From Actinomycetes bacterium (GTDB lineage Bacteria; Actinomycetota; Thermoleophilia; BMS3ABIN01), in contig JAJYIN010000084.1 in NCBI GenBank assembly GCA_021790075.1, positions 1 through 8,466 on the forward strand: 8,466 nucleotides of DNA, in the 5' to 3' direction. Positions 6,481 to 8,466 of this stretch are shown here, piece by piece. The notes under the pieces are model-generated. The model was not told where the DNA came from and did not search any database. It saw nothing but the letters and a program-made list of their open reading frames with translations. Made by a program: the position numbers and the translations under genes. The number at the start of each line of letters is the position of its first letter. The stretch's first letter is position 1.

Positions 6481-6508
6481 CGCGGAAGCGCTGCGTAGGA
6501 TTTTCAGG
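6479..6508 (+). terminator. Weak terminator-like hairpin at the end of the oxidoreductase operon
   Basis: AGCGC 6479-6483 pairs with GCGCT 6488-6492 around a GGAA tetraloop and overlaps the stop codon. ATTTTC follows at 6500-6505. The stem is only 5 bp and the T-run is short and distant, so this is a tentative call. Confidence 0.25.
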
Positions 6509-6516
6509 AGCATTAC

Positions 6517-6619
6517 GAGGATGGGAGCTTCCCTAGGCTCCCCCATTCGCGCCCATGCCGGTTTCCCCCAGAAAACGGTTGCGCGCTCAAGAGGGTCGCT
6601 ACGGGAAGCTCCCATCCTC
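6517..6619. repeat. Perfect 17-bp inverted repeat (pair A)
   Basis: GAGGATGGGAGCTTCCC at 6517-6533 has its exact reverse complement at 6603-6619, 69 nt apart. The arms closely bracket the left unit of pair B (6538-6602). Confidence 0.9.
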
Positions 6620-6750
6620 TATTCAATGCCCTTCATTCTTTCTTCAGCTTTACAGGGCCGCCCAAAAGCCGGCCTGGTTGTTTCCGCGCGACCCTCTTGA
6701 GTGCGCACCTGCTTGCTGGGGAGAACAGAGGTTTGGCGCGAATGGGGGAG
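6538..6750. repeat. Two inverted copies of a ~65-bp unit (pair B)
   Basis: The unit at 6538-6602 recurs in reverse orientation at 6686-6750. The outer ends match perfectly over 16 bp (CTCCCCCATTCGCGCC at 6538-6553 against 6735-6750). A block next to the loop matches 19 of 20 bp (6580-6599 against 6688-6707). The middle is diverged but keeps a CCCCAG core. About 83 nt lie between the copies. No transposase is inside. Confidence 0.85.
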
Positions 6751-6931
6751 CAAGGAAATGCACCCGGCCTTTCGTGGCCCTGGCTCACAAATCATTTCTG
6801 GGAAGATTGATTTCCGGCCGATGCGGATATGAAACGTTCACCCCAGCGCAATCGACGGCACTCGGCGCCGGGGCTGTGCCAGTCGCAGGTAACCCCGCCG
6901 CGATGGCGAAGAGAATTTCGAAGGAGGCCTG

Positions 6932-7345
6932 ATGAAACGTTGTAAAGACTGTGGCATGCCCATGCTGGCTCCGGAGGATTTCGCCGGCGGCGACCCAGGC
7001 AGCGAACTCTGCGTCCACTGCGGCCAGAAGCAGCGGATGGCGGGCATGGTGATCGCCTTCAGCATCTTCACAGCCCGGCTGGGCAAGGCGGACGAGCTGG
7101 TGGAGTTCCTGGAAAAGAACCTGGAGCAGGCCCGCGGGTTTGCCGGGGTTGCCGATGCCTATATCGCCCAGTCACGTGAAAACCCTGCCCAGTTCTTTAC
7201 CTATGCGAAGTGGCGCTCGCTCGAGGACTATGACAGCATGCAGCGTGCTTACCAGGAAAGCCCAGAAATGAAGCAAAGCTTCGCCGACATCATGCATTTG
7301 CTGGAATGCGAACCGACGATGAGCAGCTTCCAGGTGCTGGAATGA
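6932..7345 (+). CDS. Zinc-ribbon / ABM (dimeric alpha-beta barrel) domain fusion protein
   Basis: A 137-residue soluble protein. Residues 1-31 form a short zinc ribbon with two CX2C knuckles (C4, C7 and C27, C30) and the wording CGMPM...PEDF, as in the 'putative zinc ribbon' family (PF12674-like). Residues about 39-137 resemble an antibiotic-biosynthesis-monooxygenase (ABM) domain: a start like VIAFSIFTARLGKADEL, then a middle with AKWRSLEDYDSM and a final strand ending in FQVLE. ABM-type domains form ferredoxin-like dimers that act as small cofactor-free oxygenases, haem-binding proteins or stress proteins; no specific catalytic residue can be named here. The start is certain: AGGAGG lies four bases before ATG. 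It ends 24 bp from the stop of the convergent gene. Regulation is unknown; function is inferred from fold only. Confidence 0.72.
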   Translation: MKRCKDCGMPMLAPEDFAGGDPGSELCVHCGQKQRMAGMVIAFSIFTARLGKADELVEFLEKNLEQARGFAGVADAYIAQSRENPAQFFTYAKWRSLEDYDSMQRAYQESPEMKQSFADIMHLLECEPTMSSFQVLE

Positions 7346-7369
7346 CGCCGGCGGTTGTCAGCCGCGTCC

Positions 7370-8098
7370 CTACGCCGCTTTCTCGCGAGCAGGCTCTTTC
7401 CAGTCGATGATCAGGTGCGGCGGCGGCGCCGTCTGCCGCCTGATGTAATCGACGCCGTTGAGGTAGAGCATCTCCTCGCGCAGCCAGGCGTCGAAGGGAT
7501 GGCTCGAGCGGGCAAAGCGCGTAACCGCTCCGGCCGGGTCGTCGCCCTCGATGAAGAGGACCACCCGTTGCCCCTTGGGCGTCAGGTCGAGATAGAAGCG
7601 CTCCCGCGTGATGCCGAACCTGGTAAGGTAATCCCCGTAAGCATCGGCATGGGCGCCGCCCAGCTCGTCCTTCAGGAAGCGCTGGAAATCGTCCAGCCTG
7701 CCTTCGCTGACATGGAAAGCCGTCGCCGTCGAGGAGGCCGGGACCCTGCCTTCCACCAGCGGCGATTCGAACTCGAGCTTTGCCGGCCCGGCTATCCTGA
7801 TATCGCAAAGGTCCGCGCCGGTCAATGTAAAGATCTTCTCTTTTAACCATAAGTCATAATTGTGGCTTGATTCGCCCAGCATCTTCATACTCTGGTCCAG
7901 ATCGTCGCCCTCGAGATAGACGATGAGGATATCGCCCTCGTTGGTGGGCTCGACCCACATCCTTTCGGCAGTGATGCCCAGCATGCGGTGGGATTCGTCG
8001 TGCTCGGCACGGCGCGGCCCCAACGCTTCCTCCGCGAACTCTAGCACCGCCGGCGTCATGCCTGGGAGAATTGGAAACATCTTTACGGTGGCTGCCAT
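7370..8098 (-). CDS. Tandem-duplicated alpha/beta-barrel-like protein (DUF6176-like), unknown function
   Basis: A 242-residue soluble protein made of two copies of one domain, offset by 121 residues. Matching blocks are LGITAERMWVE (40-50) with FGITRERFYLD (161-171), IVYLEGDD (59-66) with VLFIEGDD (180-187), and SSHNYDLWLKEKIF (77-90) with SSHPFDAWLREEML (198-211). The His of SSH (79 and 200) is kept in both copies. The pattern resembles small DUF6176-type proteins, thought to share the ferredoxin-like dimeric barrel fold; one polypeptide would supply both halves of a barrel. Start: ATG at 8098 has AAGGAG nine bases upstream; a frame extension to 8170 lies upstream of this ribosome site and is rejected. 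The neighbour on the other strand carries an ABM domain of the same broad fold. Catalytic role unknown. Confidence 0.68.
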   Translation of the reverse strand: MAATVKMFPILPGMTPAVLEFAEEALGPRRAEHDESHRMLGITAERMWVEPTNEGDILIVYLEGDDLDQSMKMLGESSHNYDLWLKEKIFTLTGADLCDIRIAGPAKLEFESPLVEGRVPASSTATAFHVSEGRLDDFQRFLKDELGGAHADAYGDYLTRFGITRERFYLDLTPKGQRVVLFIEGDDPAGAVTRFARSSHPFDAWLREEMLYLNGVDYIRRQTAPPPHLIIDWKEPAREKAA

Positions 8099-8107
8099 TG
8101 TTAACAT

Positions 8108-8113
8108 CTCCTT
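8108..8113 (-). promoter_or_regulatory. Ribosome-binding site that fixes the start of the duplicated-domain gene
   Basis: AAGGAG on the minus strand lies nine bases before ATG 8098. It argues against the ATG at 8107, which directly abuts it, and against the longer frame starting at 8170. Confidence 0.7.
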
Positions 8114-8251
8114 TCCTGAAACCGACGCCAGAAAGAAGCCAGGCGCGATCCTATTAAACAGCCATGACAAGCCTCTTTAAATATGAAATTCCCCTTTGGG
8201 AAGCGAGTGAAACGGAGTGTTCCTGTTTGACGGGCGCGCGAAGACATCGAT

Positions 8252-8332
8252 CCGGAAAATTTCACGGTGAGGAAAAGTGCGCGGCAGTTCGGAACCGCGC
8301 TCTGCTTCGATGCTTTCCCTGATTTTTCCTGG
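8252..8332. other. Nested three-helix structure, possible structured RNA
   Basis: Three helices are stacked. Outer: 8252-8259 with 8324-8332 (one bulged T). Middle: GGAAA 8271-8275 plus G8277 with C8313 and TTTCC 8314-8318. Inner: GCGCGG 8279-8284 with CCGCGC 8295-8300. A T-rich stretch (8323-8327) forms part of the outer helix. On the minus strand this would sit in the leader of the duplicated-domain gene. It matches no RNA family I recognise. Confidence 0.3.
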
Positions 8333-8355
8333 AAATCGCTACAGTAAGGGCTTGA

Positions 8356-8429
8356 ATTACCGGCTGAAGCAGGATAATCATGCCAGCCGGGGTTTGATTC
8401 CCGGCTGAGGCAGGATAGTGTATAGCCGG
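8356..8429. repeat. Two-copy direct repeat with alternating CCGGCT/AGCCGG arms
   Basis: Copies at 8356-8390 and 8397-8429 (41-bp period) share ATT.CCGGCTGA.GCAGGATA and end in AGCCGG. Four arms alternate: CCGGCT 8360-8365, AGCCGG 8385-8390, CCGGCT 8401-8406, AGCCGG 8424-8429. The central pair extends to a perfect 7-bp stem (AGCCGGG 8385-8391 with CCCGGCT 8400-8406) with an 8-nt loop. Confidence 0.8.
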
Positions 8430-8466
8430 AAAGCTGAAAATGAACGGAACCCTTTGAGATGAATAA

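Larger units (their letters stand above)
6481..6931. other. 451-bp intergenic region rich in inverted repeats
   Basis: No convincing gene on either strand; open frames here have no ribosome site and simply read through the repeats. The left two-thirds is occupied by the inverted repeats described separately. At 6751-6931 a possible promoter can be sketched (TTGATT 6807-6812, TATGAA 6828-6833, spacing only 15). A CGGGG/CCCCG pairing is visible in 6868-6898. It does not match any riboswitch class I know. Confidence 0.4.
8114..8466. other. 353-bp region with no recognised gene
   Basis: No credible coding frame. From left to right it holds a short hairpin TTCCC-CTTT-GGGAA (8189-8202), a nested helical structure (8252-8332), and the repeat array (8356-8429). 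The promoter of the minus-strand gene must lie in or beyond this stretch; TATTTAAAG-like AT-rich sequence near 8175-8185 is a candidate but has no clear -35 partner. Confidence 0.4.

Noticed and set aside
6836..6920. Riboswitch before the zinc-ribbon gene
   Set aside because: A short CGGGG/CCCCG pairing is present, but no conserved core of cobalamin, c-di-GMP, glycine, fluoride or guanidine classes could be matched.
6555..6932. 125-codon plus-strand frame after the operon
   Set aside because: It is composed of the inverted-repeat units and has no ribosome site or recognisable domain.
7290..7850. Open frames on both strands overlapping the duplicated-domain gene
   Set aside because: They are out of frame with the clear internally duplicated protein and have compositions of shadow frames.
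8385..8406. T-arm of a tRNA (GGTTTGATTCC-like sequence)
   Set aside because: The loop is 8 nt rather than 7, and no matching acceptor, D or anticodon arms lie upstream; it is part of the repeat ladder.

Overview
The window looks like a piece of a GC-rich, anaerobic, probably Gram-positive-type bacterial genome. An anaerobic actinobacterial lineage is a plausible guess, not a proof. The reasons are a two-gene pyruvate-type 2-oxoacid:ferredoxin oxidoreductase, strong AGGAGG ribosome sites, and a small secreted protein ending in an LPXTG-like sorting signal. Base composition is mixed: bases 1381-1440 in the left-hand gene contain 30 G+C of 60, while bases 5041-5100 in the oxidoreductase contain 41 of 60.

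Left part (1-2920) is an accessory patchwork. It opens with the last codons of an unknown gene, then a multi-membrane-span GT-C (family 39-like) glycosyltransferase on the plus strand. Downstream lies the 3' end of a group II intron: a 34-nt domain V-like hairpin followed by a domain VI-like helix with a bulged branch-point adenosine. Next, on the minus strand, is a 109-residue secreted protein with three 11-residue repeats and a degenerate sorting signal, preceded by a good sigma70-type promoter. A truncated IS3-type transposase OrfA remnant follows.

Middle part (3002-6480) is a compact two-gene operon. The first gene fuses the gamma and delta subunits of the oxidoreductase; the second, 2 nt downstream, fuses alpha and beta through a 55-residue G/A/E/K/P-rich linker. 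Together they should form one CoA- and thiamine-diphosphate-dependent enzyme that interconverts pyruvate and acetyl-CoA using ferredoxin. One [4Fe-4S] motif in the delta part has Asp in place of its second Cys.

Right part (6481-8466) begins with a 451-bp intergenic region holding two sets of inverted repeats that cross each other. It continues with a zinc-ribbon/ABM-domain fusion protein on the plus strand. Convergent to it is a minus-strand protein made of two copies of an alpha/beta-barrel-like domain. The last 368 bp hold no convincing gene but contain a nested three-helix structure and a two-copy direct repeat made of alternating CCGGCT/AGCCGG arms.

No complete new defence or mobile system is evident. 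The parts most worth following are the crossing inverted repeats, the Asp-substituted cluster motif, the alpha-beta linker, the intron remnant and the degenerate sorting signal.
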